DNA from: Rhodobacterales bacterium HTCC2255
Lineage (GTDB): Bacteria; Pseudomonadota; Alphaproteobacteria; Rhodobacterales; Rhodobacteraceae
Length of the DNA: 64,000 bases
Reading direction: 5' to 3'
NCBI GenBank assembly: GCA_000153745.1
Contig: DS022282.1
Span: 664,027 to 728,026, forward strand
Position numbers and translations under genes: made by a program. A model generated the notes under the pieces. That model was not told the origin of the DNA. It saw only the letters and a program-made list of their open reading frames with translations, and did not search any database. This document shows, piece by piece, positions 47,432 to 57,095 of this stretch (its first letter is position 1; the number at the start of each line of letters is the position of its first letter).

Positions 47432-48118
47432 TTAAAGCTTATATTGGTGTAATAAATTACCATTTAGTTTCAACCATGATCTATCTGCTTTATAAGTTGG
47501 AACAACGCTTTCAACTAATTTCCAATAATTAGGCGAATGATTCATCTCTATTAAATGACAGACTTCATGAGCTGCAACATAATTTTGCACTTTACGAGGA
47601 GCCATCATTAATCTCCAAGAATACATTAAACTACCATTAGTAGTGCAAGATCCCCAGCGCGTAGTTGTATCTCGTAATGTAATGGATTTAATTTTACACC
47701 CTAATAACTTTGCAAAATAATCTGAAGAGGTCATCAATCTTTCACGAGCTAAAGTTTTATAAAAAGCTCTTAATTTTCCAGATAACTCATCTTCACTTCC
47801 CGAAACAAATAACTCACCATTTATAACACTTACAGCTTTTTCACTTCCATGTTGAATAAGAATTTTTTTTCCATCCAATAATATATGCTGTCCATAATGC
47901 ACGATAATTGGCTTTAATTGTTGAGCCAAATGTTTTCGCATCCATCCCTCTTGGCTTTGGGCAAATTCTCTTGCTTCTCTAAGGTTTGACCATCTTGGCA
48001 AAGTTAAACTAACTTTATTATCTTTATTCGAAATTCGAAGTGAATATCTCTTAGCTTGCGAATTTTTTCGCAAATATATTTCAATGGGTGGGTTCCCAAT
48101 TATAAAAAAATCACTCAT
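47432..48118 (-). CDS. YgjP-like zinc metallopeptidase (DUF45)
   Basis: About 228 aa. The C-terminal half holds HEVCH (zinc-binding HExxH) in AAHEVCHLIEMNHSPNYW, with TTRWGSCTTNGSLMYSWRLM before it, the DUF45/YgjP pattern. These are predicted cytosolic metallopeptidases of unclear role, sometimes linked with restriction systems; no such genes are near. ATG 48118 was chosen; a TTG seven codons upstream is possible, and neither has a good ribosome site. Confidence 0.75.
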   Translation of the reverse strand: MSDFFIIGNPPIEIYLRKNSQAKRYSLRISNKDNKVSLTLPRWSNLREAREFAQSQEGWMRKHLAQQLKPIIVHYGQHILLDGKKILIQHGSEKAVSVINGELFVSGSEDELSGKLRAFYKTLARERLMTSSDYFAKLLGCKIKSITLRDTTTRWGSCTTNGSLMYSWRLMMAPRKVQNYVAAHEVCHLIEMNHSPNYWKLVESVVPTYKADRSWLKLNGNLLHQYKL

Positions 48119-48185
48119 TTTTTTATAATATTCACTCAATTAAGCAATGCAATGCCAATTAGTTCTCTTTTTTTAATATAGACCT

Positions 48186-48199
48186 TTGACAAGCTTGTC
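48186..48199 (+). promoter_or_regulatory. -35-like TTGACA overlapping a 12-bp palindrome
   Basis: TTGACA at 48186-48191 overlaps the perfect palindrome GACAAGCTTGTC at 48188-48199, 56 bp before the FYDLN gene. No convincing -10 box lies at the expected distance, so this is a tentative promoter/operator. Confidence 0.3.
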
Positions 48200-48254
48200 C
48201 TGATGTGGCAATTCGCCGATAGAATTTCGAAAATTTTTTGAGAGGGGACATCCT

Positions 48255-48596
48255 ATGCCCAAAGAAGAATGGGGCGTAAAACGTCTTTGCCCTGAAAGTG
48301 GTAAAAGGTTTTATGACTTAAATAAAGATCCAATAGTAAGCCCATACACTGGGACAGAGTACCCATTATCTTTTTTCACTGAAGATAAATCAAAGGCAAC
48401 TCTTTCTGATAAAGCAGATAAAGCATCAATCAAAGAAGCAACTGATGACGATTTAGTTGATGACGTTGATGTATTAGATGATGACGACGTATCAGACGTA
48501 GATCTTGGTGATGATGTGTTGGATGATGATGATGATGGCGACACAGTTCCACTTGAAGAAGTCGCTGGTGTTGCATCACCTGATGACGATAGCTAA
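48255..48596 (+). CDS. FYDLN-acid family protein (TIGR02300)
   Basis: 113 aa. The N-terminal KRLCPESGKRFYDLNKDPIV is the defining motif of this alphaproteobacterial family; the second half is a run of Asp/Val/Leu-rich acidic repeats. Function unknown. It stands directly before a tRNA-Ala gene. Ribosome site GAGAGGGGA is upstream. Confidence 0.9.
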   Translation: MPKEEWGVKRLCPESGKRFYDLNKDPIVSPYTGTEYPLSFFTEDKSKATLSDKADKASIKEATDDDLVDDVDVLDDDDVSDVDLGDDVLDDDDDGDTVPLEEVAGVASPDDDS

Positions 48597-48603
48597 TTCT
48601 TTT

Positions 48604-48657
48604 CCACACTTGGTAAACTAAGTGTGGGGAACTAGATGCAAACAGCTATATTTGCAT
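48604..48657 (+). repeat. Two tandem hairpins between FYDLN gene and tRNA-Ala
   Basis: The first hairpin has arms CCACACTT and AAGTGTGG (48604-48627), the second ATGCAAA and TTTGCAT (48636-48657). Neither has a T-tract. They may be a weak terminator and a tRNA 5' processing structure. Confidence 0.4.
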
Positions 48658-48662
48658 GAAAT

Positions 48663-48738
48663 GGGGCCTTAGCTCAGCTGGGAGAGCGCTTCGCTGGCAG
48701 CGAAGAGGTCAGGAGTTCGATCCTCCTAGGCTCCACCA
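48663..48738 (+). tRNA. tRNA-Ala (anticodon GGC)
   Basis: 76 nt with all four arms. The acceptor stem GGGGCCT pairs with AGGCTCC and contains the G3-U70 pair that identifies alanine tRNA. The anticodon loop CTGGCAG gives GGC, the T-loop is TTCGATC, and the CCA end is encoded. It is only 67 bp after the FYDLN gene. Confidence 0.97.
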
Positions 48739-48764
48739 ATATCATAATAAACAATTAAAATTAA

Positions 48765-49460
48765 TTATAGATCTTCCAATTCAAATTCTAGCTTCGAAGG
48801 CAAAACACCTATGCCATTCACAGGCGTCATATCCTGAGGACAAGCTGACATAACAACTATGCAATCCTCATGTGCTGCAAGCTTTATAAAATCACCTTTA
48901 CGTGAAACTGGGGCTTCCCATGTATATTCCCCTTGTTTCCCTGAAACAGGAATATTCATCCAAATATTAAATGGGCTTGGTACATGTTTTATTGGAACAT
49001 TAATTGCCATCAAGCTCATCCGGAAATTATCAGCGCAATTGTCGTGATAACTAGATGCGCCAAGTTGCTGGTATCGTGCATGGTCACAGCAGGCTATTAA
49101 AATATCATGTACCCCTGGGGACGTATCTTCTACTATTTCGATAAGTGGTCGGCGGCGATTGGTTACTAGTATATCTCCTTTTTTAACATAGATACGGCCC
49201 AAAGCAGTTCGAGTATGTTCCATTGAGAGAAACTCTGACTCTGCCCCATCTATAATTGCAAAAAAATCACATACTTGATTGCCTTCTGGGTTATATATCA
49301 GAATACTTTGGTCCTTCTTAAGGCGTACTGCCCGCCCTTGTCTTGCTGGAATTAAATAACGATTCCCAATTTTTCCAATACCATCATACGATATTGGTTC
49401 TTTAATTGTATTATTTTGGCCATCAGGATGGGATGGATTATAAACTTCTTCTTTTTTCAT
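48765..49460 (-). CDS. DUF1989 urea-carboxylase-associated family protein
   Basis: About 231 aa. The sequence matches the DUF1989 family (RLKKDQSILIYNPEGNQVCDFFAI, SMEHTRTALGRIYVKKGD, CCDHARYQQLG), often encoded beside urea carboxylase or aminomethyltransferase genes. Conserved Cys and His residues suggest metal binding; biochemical function is not settled. No urea-carboxylase gene is near. ATG 49460 is used; a TTG four codons earlier is possible. An inverted repeat sharing GTGATAATAAT with the polyamine operon lies upstream. Confidence 0.75.
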   Translation of the reverse strand: MKKEEVYNPSHPDGQNNTIKEPISYDGIGKIGNRYLIPARQGRAVRLKKDQSILIYNPEGNQVCDFFAIIDGAESEFLSMEHTRTALGRIYVKKGDILVTNRRRPLIEIVEDTSPGVHDILIACCDHARYQQLGASSYHDNCADNFRMSLMAINVPIKHVPSPFNIWMNIPVSGKQGEYTWEAPVSRKGDFIKLAAHEDCIVVMSACPQDMTPVNGIGVLPSKLEFELEDL

Positions 49461-49474
49461 TACAGATACCAATC

Positions 49475-49495
49475 ATTATTATTTGTGATAATAAT
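49475..49495. promoter_or_regulatory. Inverted repeat upstream of DUF1989 gene
   Basis: Arms ATTATTAT and ATAATAAT separated by TTGTG, 15 bp before the start codon. It contains GTGATAATAAT, identical to the left arm of the repeat before the spuC operon (18455). Confidence 0.4.
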
Positions 49496-49639
49496 TAAGT
49501 TAGCCTATCTTTGTAAGCAATATACTGAAAAAATAAATTAAACCTTAACACCATCACTTCTAGTGCCGCATACAATTCATCGATTTTAAATCAATTTAAA
49601 TTATGGTAGTTAAAAGTAAACGACCAACGGAACAGTTCT

Positions 49640-50629
49640 ATGACAATAAAATCAACATTTAAAGACTGTTTGTTAACAGGTACGAATGCGATGGTTACGT
49701 TAACTGATAGCTTGAAAGATGAAAAATTTGTCAAGCAAGTTGAGGCTGCAGTAAATGTAATATGCACGACAAGTGGAAGATTAGTTATTTCCGGAATGGG
49801 AAAGAGCGGTATCATAGGCAAGAAATTAGTTGCTACATTTGCATCCACAGGCACACCATCTCTATTTCTTCATCCTGCTGAAGCAAGCCATGGAGATTTA
49901 GGTATGTTATGCAAAGATGACGTATTGTTACTTATGTCATTTTCAGGAGAAAGTCGGGAATTAATTGATATAATAAGGTATAGTAAGAGATTTGATGTTC
50001 CAATTATTGCATTCACTGCAAATGCTAATAGCACTCTAGGAAAAGCTGCTGATATTTTATTACAACTGCCAAAAGTAAAAGAAAGCTGTCCACATAATTT
50101 AGCCCCTACATCATCAACACTTATACAATTGGCACTTGGAGATGCTTTGGCAATAACGTTGCTGAAAGAAAAAGGATTTTCAGAGGAGGATTTTTTCAAT
50201 TTTCACCCTGGGGGTAAATTAGGCGCCGCATTGATGCCTATTAAAGATCTAATGCATACTGATGATAAATTACCACTCATATCTCAAGATGCTCCTTTTT
50301 CAGATATTTTGAATATAATCAGTTCAAAAGGTTATGGTATTGTAGGCCTCAAGAATGACATAGGTGAAATGTCTGGCGTAATTACTGATGGAGATGTACG
50401 TAGATATATTACCAAAAATACTGATGGCTCCATGAAAGAAGTAATGTTTGGAACCTCTGGAAAAGAAATAATGACTAAATGTTTTGTTTCATTTGAAGAA
50501 AATCAATCATGTGCAAAAATTTTGAGTGTTTTAGAACAGAAAAATATTTCTTCAGCCTTTGTATTAAAAAATGGAAAACCACTTGGCTTGATAAGCATGC
50601 TAATGCTAATTCAAGCAGGAGTTGCTTGA
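49640..50629 (+). CDS. kdsD: Arabinose-5-phosphate isomerase (KdsD/KpsF)
   Basis: 329 aa. A SIS sugar-isomerase domain (about 35-170, with VISGMGKSGIIGKKLVATFAS and HPAEASHGDLG) followed by two CBS domains (about 205-325). It converts ribulose-5-phosphate to arabinose-5-phosphate, the first step to Kdo of lipopolysaccharide. The usual neighbours (lptA, lptC, kdsC) are absent. Its end overlaps the convergent kinase gene by 19 bp. Confidence 0.92.
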   Translation: MTIKSTFKDCLLTGTNAMVTLTDSLKDEKFVKQVEAAVNVICTTSGRLVISGMGKSGIIGKKLVATFASTGTPSLFLHPAEASHGDLGMLCKDDVLLLMSFSGESRELIDIIRYSKRFDVPIIAFTANANSTLGKAADILLQLPKVKESCPHNLAPTSSTLIQLALGDALAITLLKEKGFSEEDFFNFHPGGKLGAALMPIKDLMHTDDKLPLISQDAPFSDILNIISSKGYGIVGLKNDIGEMSGVITDGDVRRYITKNTDGSMKEVMFGTSGKEIMTKCFVSFEENQSCAKILSVLEQKNISSAFVLKNGKPLGLISMLMLIQAGVA

Positions 50630-51672
50630 GACAGTTTTTTTTCTGCAAATATAGGCAAATAAACTGCAAATATACTGCCCTTTCCTAACTGAGAAGAGAT
50701 TTTTAACCATCCACGATGTCTGATTAAAATATGCTTTACAATAGCAAGTCCTAATCCAGTTCCACCTTGTGCCCGAGACCTACCTTTATCTACCCTATAA
50801 AATCTTTCAGTAAGTCTTGGAATTTGAGTTGGGTCTATGCCTTCACCTGTATCTTCAATAGAAATACAAAGATGGCTTTTCCCTTCTTTTGGTGGTTTGA
50901 AAGAAACTGAAACAACAGAACCATTGCCACTATATTTAATAGCATTTTCTATCAAATTTTGAAAAACTTGTGTTAGTTCATCAGCATTACCTGTAACTAA
51001 TGGCATAAAATTTGAAAAATTTAATTTTAATTTTATCGAATTTCGCTCAGCTAAACCGCTCAATGATGATGATACACTTGATAATATTTTAAACAAATCT
51101 ACTTGCTCTGTAGGCGCAACTCGTTCGCTTGCTTGTAGTTTGGATAATGATAATAAATCACCAATTAACCGGGCCATACGGTCAGCTTCATTTGACATCA
51201 TTTCCAAAAAACGTTCTCTTGCTTCTTTATCGTTCGCGGCATTACCTTGAAGCGTTTCAACAAAGCCAGACAAAGCAGTCAGGGGAGAACGTAATTCATG
51301 GCTTACGTTCGCAACAAAATCATGGCGCATTTGCTCAGCTTCTTGAATATGTGAAACATCTTCAAAACTTAGCACACAACTTGGCAAGGGCTCACTATCT
51401 GCATCTAATCTAGATAAAGATACCCTAAATGATGTAGGAACCACCTCTTGCAGAATGACATTTGCAGTAGCATTTGGTTCACCATTTAAGACTGTTTCTA
51501 ACGCATCAATGCATTTTTTTGAGGATATCAATTCACTAAATAATTGACCGCTATATGCTTCAGTGTATCTCATTTTGGCAGATTTATTTATGAAACTAAT
51601 TTTACGATTAGGGTCAACGACAAACACAGGTAAAGTGAGTCCATTTAGGATATATCTTACTGATTTTTTCAT
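50611..51672 (-). CDS. PhoR-like sensor histidine kinase, no membrane segments
   Basis: 353 aa. A PAS domain (about 8-110), HisKA with phospho-acceptor His125 (FVANVSHELRSPLTAL), and a HATPase domain with NLIENAIKYSG, DTGEGID and GGTGLGLAI. The arrangement is that of PhoR, but no transmembrane helix is visible, so it would be cytosolic or recruited by a partner. No phoB or other response regulator is near, so its partner is unknown. The 3' end runs 19 bp into kdsD. Confidence 0.85.
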   Translation of the reverse strand: MKKSVRYILNGLTLPVFVVDPNRKISFINKSAKMRYTEAYSGQLFSELISSKKCIDALETVLNGEPNATANVILQEVVPTSFRVSLSRLDADSEPLPSCVLSFEDVSHIQEAEQMRHDFVANVSHELRSPLTALSGFVETLQGNAANDKEARERFLEMMSNEADRMARLIGDLLSLSKLQASERVAPTEQVDLFKILSSVSSSLSGLAERNSIKLKLNFSNFMPLVTGNADELTQVFQNLIENAIKYSGNGSVVSVSFKPPKEGKSHLCISIEDTGEGIDPTQIPRLTERFYRVDKGRSRAQGGTGLGLAIVKHILIRHRGWLKISSQLGKGSIFAVYLPIFAEKKLSQATPA

Positions 51673-51691
51673 AGGAACTGCTCTTGGAAAC

Positions 51692-52135
51692 TTACCAACT
51701 TCCAGTATTTTGCATACTCACCCATGGCTCCTGAGGTAGTAGAGATTCATTTTTTTGAATTAGTTCAATGGAAATATTGTCAGGTGATTTAATAAATGCC
51801 ATGTGGCCATCATGTGGGGGACGGTTAATAATAACACCTTTGTCCATCAGATTTTGGCAAGTTTCGTAAATATTATCTACCTTATAGGCCAAATGTCCCC
51901 AACTACGCCCAGTTTCCAAAGCTTCATCACCATCCCAATTGTAAGTTAATTCTAATTCAGGAGACTTTGTTTCGTTAGAACTCTCTTGATCATCTGAAGC
52001 CGCCAAAAATATTAGCGTAAACCTACCCTTCTCAAAATCTTTTCGCCTTGTCTCTATGAGACCCAGTTTATTGCACCAAAAATCTAAGCTTTCTTCAATA
52101 TTTCTGACACGGACCATTGTATGTAAAAATTTCAT
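51692..52135 (-). CDS. Glyoxalase/lactoylglutathione lyase family protein
   Basis: 147 aa vicinal-oxygen-chelate fold. HTMVRVRNIEESLDFWCNKLGL opens it; WGHLAYKVDNIYETC and SPDNISIELIQ contribute the second metal site. Likely GloA-type lactoylglutathione lyase detoxifying methylglyoxal. It lies 19 bp after the kinase start, in the same direction. Confidence 0.8.
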   Translation of the reverse strand: MKFLHTMVRVRNIEESLDFWCNKLGLIETRRKDFEKGRFTLIFLAASDDQESSNETKSPELELTYNWDGDEALETGRSWGHLAYKVDNIYETCQNLMDKGVIINRPPHDGHMAFIKSPDNISIELIQKNESLLPQEPWVSMQNTGSW

Positions 52136-52340
52136 AATAATTCCTTAGTATTATATTAATTTAGCTATTTGTAACATCAATTTAAACTTTTCACATCCGA
52201 AATTTTGATTTTAAAAATAATATTCACCAAATTATCATAATAAATTTATTCCATATTCTAAGGTGGAAACAATAAATTTCTTATAATCATATTGGATAAA
52301 TAGTAAAATAATTTAAGATTAAAAAAAACGGAGTTCAATC

Positions 52341-53252
52341 ATGTCAATTCGCGCTGTAAAATCAATAAGAGAAGCAGTTCAAACCATGGAAGGCGCTGGT
52401 GTGGAGTTGTATCGAGCTTTTGGATTTACAGATCCATCAGAGCTAGATCCTTTTTTACTATTTGATGATTTTCGCAATGATAATCCAAAGTCTTTCGAAA
52501 AAGGTTTTCCTTGGCACCCACACAGAGGCATAGAAACTATTACATATGTTCTCGAGGGCAATGTAGATCATGCAGACTCTTTGGGCAATTCTGGCTCATT
52601 GGGAGCAGGAGACATTCAATGGATGACATCTGGTTCAGGTATTCTTCATCAAGAGATGCCAAAAGGGAATTCGAAAGGTCAAATGCACGGCTTCCAATTA
52701 TGGGCTAATTTACCCAGTGAGTTAAAAATGACTGATCCACGTTATCAAGATGTTAACGGTACTGAAATTCCAAATATAGTTGAAGACGATGGTACTATAG
52801 TTAAAGTAATTGTTGGTTCTTTTTGGGGAAAGACTGGGCCTGTCGATGGTATAGCAGCAGACCCCCAATATTTAGATATCTATGTTCCACCTGGTGTTAA
52901 AAAAACTTTTCCGGTCGATACTTACCGAAAAACGTTTGCGTACATTTTTGATGGATCTGGAGCATTTGACTCTGCATCAATACCAAAAGGAATATTATTG
53001 GAAAAAGAAGTTAGAGGTGAAGAGCTCAACATTCGCGATATGTCGGGAAATAGAACTTTAGTAAGTTTTGATACTGGTGATTTTGTTACTGTCCAAGCTG
53101 GTGAAAAAGGTATTCGTTTTTTGTTAATATCTGGCAAACCGATTCAAGAACCAGTTGCTTGGCATGGCCCGGTTGTAATGAATACTCGTGAAGAATTAAT
53201 TCAGGCTTTTGATGAATTGAAAAATGGAACCTTTATTAAACCAACACATTAA
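52341..53252 (+). CDS. Pirin-family cupin protein
   Basis: 303 aa, a bicupin. The metal-binding histidines are in FPWHPHRGIETITYVLEG (His near 57, 59) and SGILHQEMP (His near 102). Pirins are iron-binding proteins; some have quercetinase activity or act in stress response. A 205-bp AT-rich gap upstream holds no other gene. It ends 5 bp before the convergent lepA stop. Confidence 0.88.
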   Translation: MSIRAVKSIREAVQTMEGAGVELYRAFGFTDPSELDPFLLFDDFRNDNPKSFEKGFPWHPHRGIETITYVLEGNVDHADSLGNSGSLGAGDIQWMTSGSGILHQEMPKGNSKGQMHGFQLWANLPSELKMTDPRYQDVNGTEIPNIVEDDGTIVKVIVGSFWGKTGPVDGIAADPQYLDIYVPPGVKKTFPVDTYRKTFAYIFDGSGAFDSASIPKGILLEKEVRGEELNIRDMSGNRTLVSFDTGDFVTVQAGEKGIRFLLISGKPIQEPVAWHGPVVMNTREELIQAFDELKNGTFIKPTH

Positions 53253-53257
53253 TAAAT

Positions 53258-55057
53258 TTAACTATCCATTTTCAATGCAGATATAAAAGCTTCTTGTGGG
53301 ATATCTACACTACCAAATTGGCGCATTCTCTTTTTACCAGCCTTTTGTTTATCCAATAGTTTACGCTTACGTGAAACATCCCCACCATAACATTTTGCTG
53401 TCACATCTTTTCGCAATGCTGATAAAGTTTCACGAGCAATAATTCTTCCACCAATCGCTGCTTGAATAGGTATTTTAAATTGATGCTGTGGTATTAATTC
53501 TTTCAATTTTTCCACCATTGCTCTGCCTCGTGTATCAGCGCGATCGGTATGAACCATTGTTGATAGTGCATCTACAGGCTCTTCATTTACTAGAATTTGC
53601 ATCTTTTGGAGTCTATCTTCACGATATCCTTCCATCGAGTAATCAAATGATGCGTACCCTTTGGTTACTGATTTCAATCTATCATAAAAATCAAAAACAA
53701 CTTCGTTAAGTGGCAAGTCATATACAACCATTGCTCGCGTACCAGCATAAGTAAGATCAATTTGTATACCCCTTCTGTCTTGGCATAATTTTAGTACATC
53801 ACCCAAATACTCATCAGGAACAAGAATTGTAGCTTTTATACGTGGCTCTTCAATATGTTCCACATGAGTAAGGTCAGGCATATCTGCAGGGTTATGCAGC
53901 TCTATCATTGAACCATCTCGCATATGGATATGATAGATAACGGATGGTGCAGTAGTTATTAAATTAATATCATATTCACGTTCCAGTCTGTCACGAATGA
54001 CTTCAAGATGTAACAAACCTAAAAATCCACATCTAAAGCCAAAACCTAGAGCTGCAGATGTTTCCATCTCAGTACTAAATGAAGCATCATTTAATGATAA
54101 TTTTGATATAGCCTCACGCAAATCTTCGAATTGTGCATTATCAACTGGAAACAAACCACAAAATACCACAGGTTGCGCTGGTGCAAAACCTGGCAGTGCC
54201 TTCTCGCAACCTTTTTTCTCATGAGTAATAGTATCACCTACTCTTGTATCTGAAACCTGTTTAATTGATGCTGTTAAAAACCCCATTTCACCTGCGGACA
54301 AAACATCTATGGGCGTCATTTTTGGTGTGAATACTCCAATTCTATCAACAGGGTATGTTGCATTAGTATTCATCATACGAATTTTATCACCCTTTTTCAG
54401 CTGCCCATCAATAATTCTCACTAATACAACAACACCAAGATATGCATCATACCAGCTATCAACCAACATGGCTTTAAGTGGGGCGTCTGCGGTAGTTTCA
54501 GGTGCAGGCAATCTTGTAACAATTGCCTCAAGTACGTCTGGAATACCAACTCCAGTTTTTGCAGATATGTGTATCGCATCAGTTGCATCAATTCCAATCA
54601 CATCTTCAATTTGCTCTGATACTCTGTCAGGATCAGCAGCCGGCAAATCAACTTTATTTAGTACTGGAACAATTTCATGATCAGCTTCAAGAGCATGATA
54701 GACATTTGCTAAAGTTTGAGCTTCGACACCTTGAGATGCATCAACAACCAATAGAGAACCTTCAACCGCCCGCATAGAGCGAGAGACTTCATAAGCAAAA
54801 TCTACATGGCCAGGCGTATCAATAAGATTCAGGATATATATTTCACCATCATTTGCTTTATATTCAATTCGAACAGAATTGGCTTTAATAGTAATGCCAC
54901 GTTCACGTTCTATATCCATGGTATCAAGCAATTGAGCCGCCATGTCACGGTCAGCTACTGTACCTGTAGATTGTATCAACCGATCAGCAAGCGTTGACTT
55001 GCCATGATCGATATGTGCCACAATTGAAAAATTACGAATTTTGTTAATGTCTGTCAT
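53258..55057 (-). CDS. lepA: Elongation factor 4 (LepA)
   Basis: 599 aa, the usual length. GTPase motifs are AHIDHGKST (residues 13-21), DTPGHVDF and NKVDLP; the C-terminal LepA domain ends with [16 protein letters not shown]. It acts on the ribosome to assist back-translocation and assembly. ATG 55057 ([10 protein letters not shown]) matches the family start; an in-frame TTG 12 codons upstream coincides with the promoter and cannot be the start. Confidence 0.96.
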   Translation of the reverse strand: MTDINKIRNFSIVAHIDHGKSTLADRLIQSTGTVADRDMAAQLLDTMDIERERGITIKANSVRIEYKANDGEIYILNLIDTPGHVDFAYEVSRSMRAVEGSLLVVDASQGVEAQTLANVYHALEADHEIVPVLNKVDLPAADPDRVSEQIEDVIGIDATDAIHISAKTGVGIPDVLEAIVTRLPAPETTADAPLKAMLVDSWYDAYLGVVVLVRIIDGQLKKGDKIRMMNTNATYPVDRIGVFTPKMTPIDVLSAGEMGFLTASIKQVSDTRVGDTITHEKKGCEKALPGFAPAQPVVFCGLFPVDNAQFEDLREAISKLSLNDASFSTEMETSAALGFGFRCGFLGLLHLEVIRDRLEREYDINLITTAPSVIYHIHMRDGSMIELHNPADMPDLTHVEHIEEPRIKATILVPDEYLGDVLKLCQDRRGIQIDLTYAGTRAMVVYDLPLNEVVFDFYDRLKSVTKGYASFDYSMEGYREDRLQKMQILVNEEPVDALSTMVHTDRADTRGRAMVEKLKELIPQHQFKIPIQAAIGGRIIARETLSALRKDVTAKCYGGDVSRKRKLLDKQKAGKKRMRQFGSVDIPQEAFISALKMDS

Positions 55058-55065
55058 AATGGAGG

Positions 55066-55093
55066 ATATGATACGGATTGAACTTGCGGTCAA
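55066..55093 (-). promoter_or_regulatory. Probable promoter giving nearly leaderless lepA mRNA
   Basis: Minus-strand TTGACC (55088-55093), 16-bp spacer, TCATAT (55066-55071). The expected start point is only about 2-3 nt before the lepA ATG, and no ribosome site is visible. Confidence 0.45.
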
Positions 55094-55258
55094 GGGATTT
55101 GCTATTATCTATCACCGTCGAAACTAACAAATTCTTTATTTTGATGAGATATACAAATTTAGCCAATGATAACCATTATAATTTAAAGATTTTTTCTATA
55201 ATTAACGATATTAAATTTTCATAAATAATCACTGTGCTATTGACGATATGGCTTTGCT

Positions 55259-56314
55259 ATGGCCAAAAGAGGCATGAGCCAGTCAATTCTGAAAATAGAT
55301 ACAAATGCAATATACAATAATTGGCAGAGTTTAGATAAAAAATCAGCCAAAAATGTTGAAACTGCTGCAGTTATAAAAGCTGATGCATATGGATTATCAA
55401 CAAAAAATATTGCTTCATATTTAGCTTTTAAAAATGTGAAGACTTTTTTTGTCGCGATCGCTGAAGAAGGAATCGGGGCTCGCAAAGCTGTAGGAAATGA
55501 TGCAGACATTTTTGTATTCTCAGGACAAATGGAAAATGATGCTGCAATAATAAAAGAATATAATCTCATACCATTGCTAAATTCCGCAGACCAATATCAT
55601 CAATTTCAAATAAATTCACCAAATCAAAAATTTGGCATTCAATTAGACACTGGGATGAATAGGCTAGGCATGGAAGGAATTGAATTTTCATCATTAGATG
55701 AAAATATGTCAAATGCTTGTCTTATAATGAGTCATTTAGCATGTGCTGATGAACCGAACCACTCTCAAAACCTGAAACAATTAAGAACATTCCATCATCT
55801 CACTGATGACTTAAAGATACGTAAATCATTATCAGCAACTGGTGGTATTTTATTAGGACCAGAATATCATTTTGATTTATGCCGCCCTGGAATAGGACTT
55901 TATGGTGGGTTACCTTATGATACTGCCCTCCCTGTAATAAAATTATCCATACCAGTCATTCAATCGCGCACGGTATTTGCTGGCGAAACGGTTGGTTATG
56001 GTGGTCAATGGCGTGCAAAAACTGACACTCGTGTCGCTACAATTTCTGCTGGATACGCAGACGGTTTAATTCGAGCAATAGGTAATGGACAACTTTTACT
56101 CTACCATGGTGATGTTGGATGTCCTTTAATAGGAAGAGTTTCAATGGATTTGATTACAGTCGACATAACTCAACTGGAAGATACTCCAAGATCGCTTGAT
56201 TTAATTAACAAAATACAAACAGTTGATATAATAGCTAATGCAGCAAATACTATTGGATATGAAATTTTAACAAGTTTGGGTGCTCGATATGCGCGAGAAT
56301 ATATAAAAGGGTAA
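55259..56314 (+). CDS. alr: Alanine racemase
   Basis: 351 aa. The PLP lysine is Lys40 in AVIKADAYG, the second base Tyr is in GETVGYGGQWRA, and the C-terminal beta domain has GRVSMDLITVD. It makes D-alanine for peptidoglycan. The order alr-mlaE-mlaF-radA-cvpA-purF follows with tiny gaps, a conserved alphaproteobacterial arrangement. An ATG five codons later (MSQS) is an alternative start. Confidence 0.92.
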   Translation: MAKRGMSQSILKIDTNAIYNNWQSLDKKSAKNVETAAVIKADAYGLSTKNIASYLAFKNVKTFFVAIAEEGIGARKAVGNDADIFVFSGQMENDAAIIKEYNLIPLLNSADQYHQFQINSPNQKFGIQLDTGMNRLGMEGIEFSSLDENMSNACLIMSHLACADEPNHSQNLKQLRTFHHLTDDLKIRKSLSATGGILLGPEYHFDLCRPGIGLYGGLPYDTALPVIKLSIPVIQSRTVFAGETVGYGGQWRAKTDTRVATISAGYADGLIRAIGNGQLLLYHGDVGCPLIGRVSMDLITVDITQLEDTPRSLDLINKIQTVDIIANAANTIGYEILTSLGARYAREYIKG

Positions 56315-56315
56315 A

Positions 56316-57095
56316 ATGAAGGTATTTAATAAACTATTAAGATCAATTGGGTCCTCTGTTTTAGCTTTTTGCTCATCAGTTGGAAGAATTGTTATTTTTG
56401 CTTTAAATGCAATATTACATCTAGTTAGGCCCCCCTTTTATGGAAGAGAAGTTTTATCACAGCTTATGCAAATTGGCTTTTATAGTTTGCCTGTTGTAGG
56501 ATTAACCGCACTATTTACAGGTGCCGCTTTGGCATTACAGATTTATTCAGGTGGCGTACGGTTTAGCGCAGAAAGTGTTGTTCCTTCTATAGTTGCCATA
56601 GGAATGGTGAGAGAATTAGGGCCTGTTTTAGGTGGTTTAATGGTTGCAGGGAGAGTTTCATCTTCAATCGCAGCTGAACTAGGCACAATGCGAGTTACGG
56701 AACAGTTAGATGCATTGGTGACACTATCGACTGACCCTATGAAGTATCTTGTTGCTCCTCGAGTGTTAGCTGCAACTATCGCAATGCCAATATTAGTTGC
56801 AGTCGGAGATACTATTGGAATTTTGGGGGGTTATCTAGTAGGAACCGGAAGGTTGGGTTTCAATTCAAATAATTATCTTCAGAATACGGTTGATTTTATG
56901 GAGCTTGAAGACATCACCAGCGGGTTGGCAAAGGCTGCTGTATTTGGTTTTATTATAGCATTAATGGGTTGTTACCATGGATATAATTCTGGTCGAGGAG
57001 CACAAGGCGTAGGCAAAGCGACAATAAATGCAGTAGTATCAGCAAGTGTTATGATTTTGGCTGCTAACTATGTCTTAACAGAGGCTTTTTTCTGA
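56316..57095 (+). CDS. mlaE: MlaE-family ABC transporter permease
   Basis: 259 aa, about five or six membrane segments. The MlaE/YrbE core is visible: GAALALQIYSGG, ELGPVLGGLMVAGRVSSSIA and AELGTMRVTEQLDAL. It is the inner-membrane part of the phospholipid/lipid transport system keeping outer-membrane asymmetry. It overlaps mlaF by 1 bp. MlaD-type binding protein is not in the window. Confidence 0.9.
   Translation: MKVFNKLLRSIGSSVLAFCSSVGRIVIFALNAILHLVRPPFYGREVLSQLMQIGFYSLPVVGLTALFTGAALALQIYSGGVRFSAESVVPSIVAIGMVRELGPVLGGLMVAGRVSSSIAAELGTMRVTEQLDALVTLSTDPMKYLVAPRVLAATIAMPILVAVGDTIGILGGYLVGTGRLGFNSNNYLQNTVDFMELEDITSGLAKAAVFGFIIALMGCYHGYNSGRGAQGVGKATINAVVSASVMILAANYVLTEAFF

Noticed and set aside
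48311-48544. Minus-strand Ser/Thr-rich frame opposite the FYDLN gene
   Set aside because: It is the reverse reading of Asp/GAT-rich acidic repeats, not a gene.
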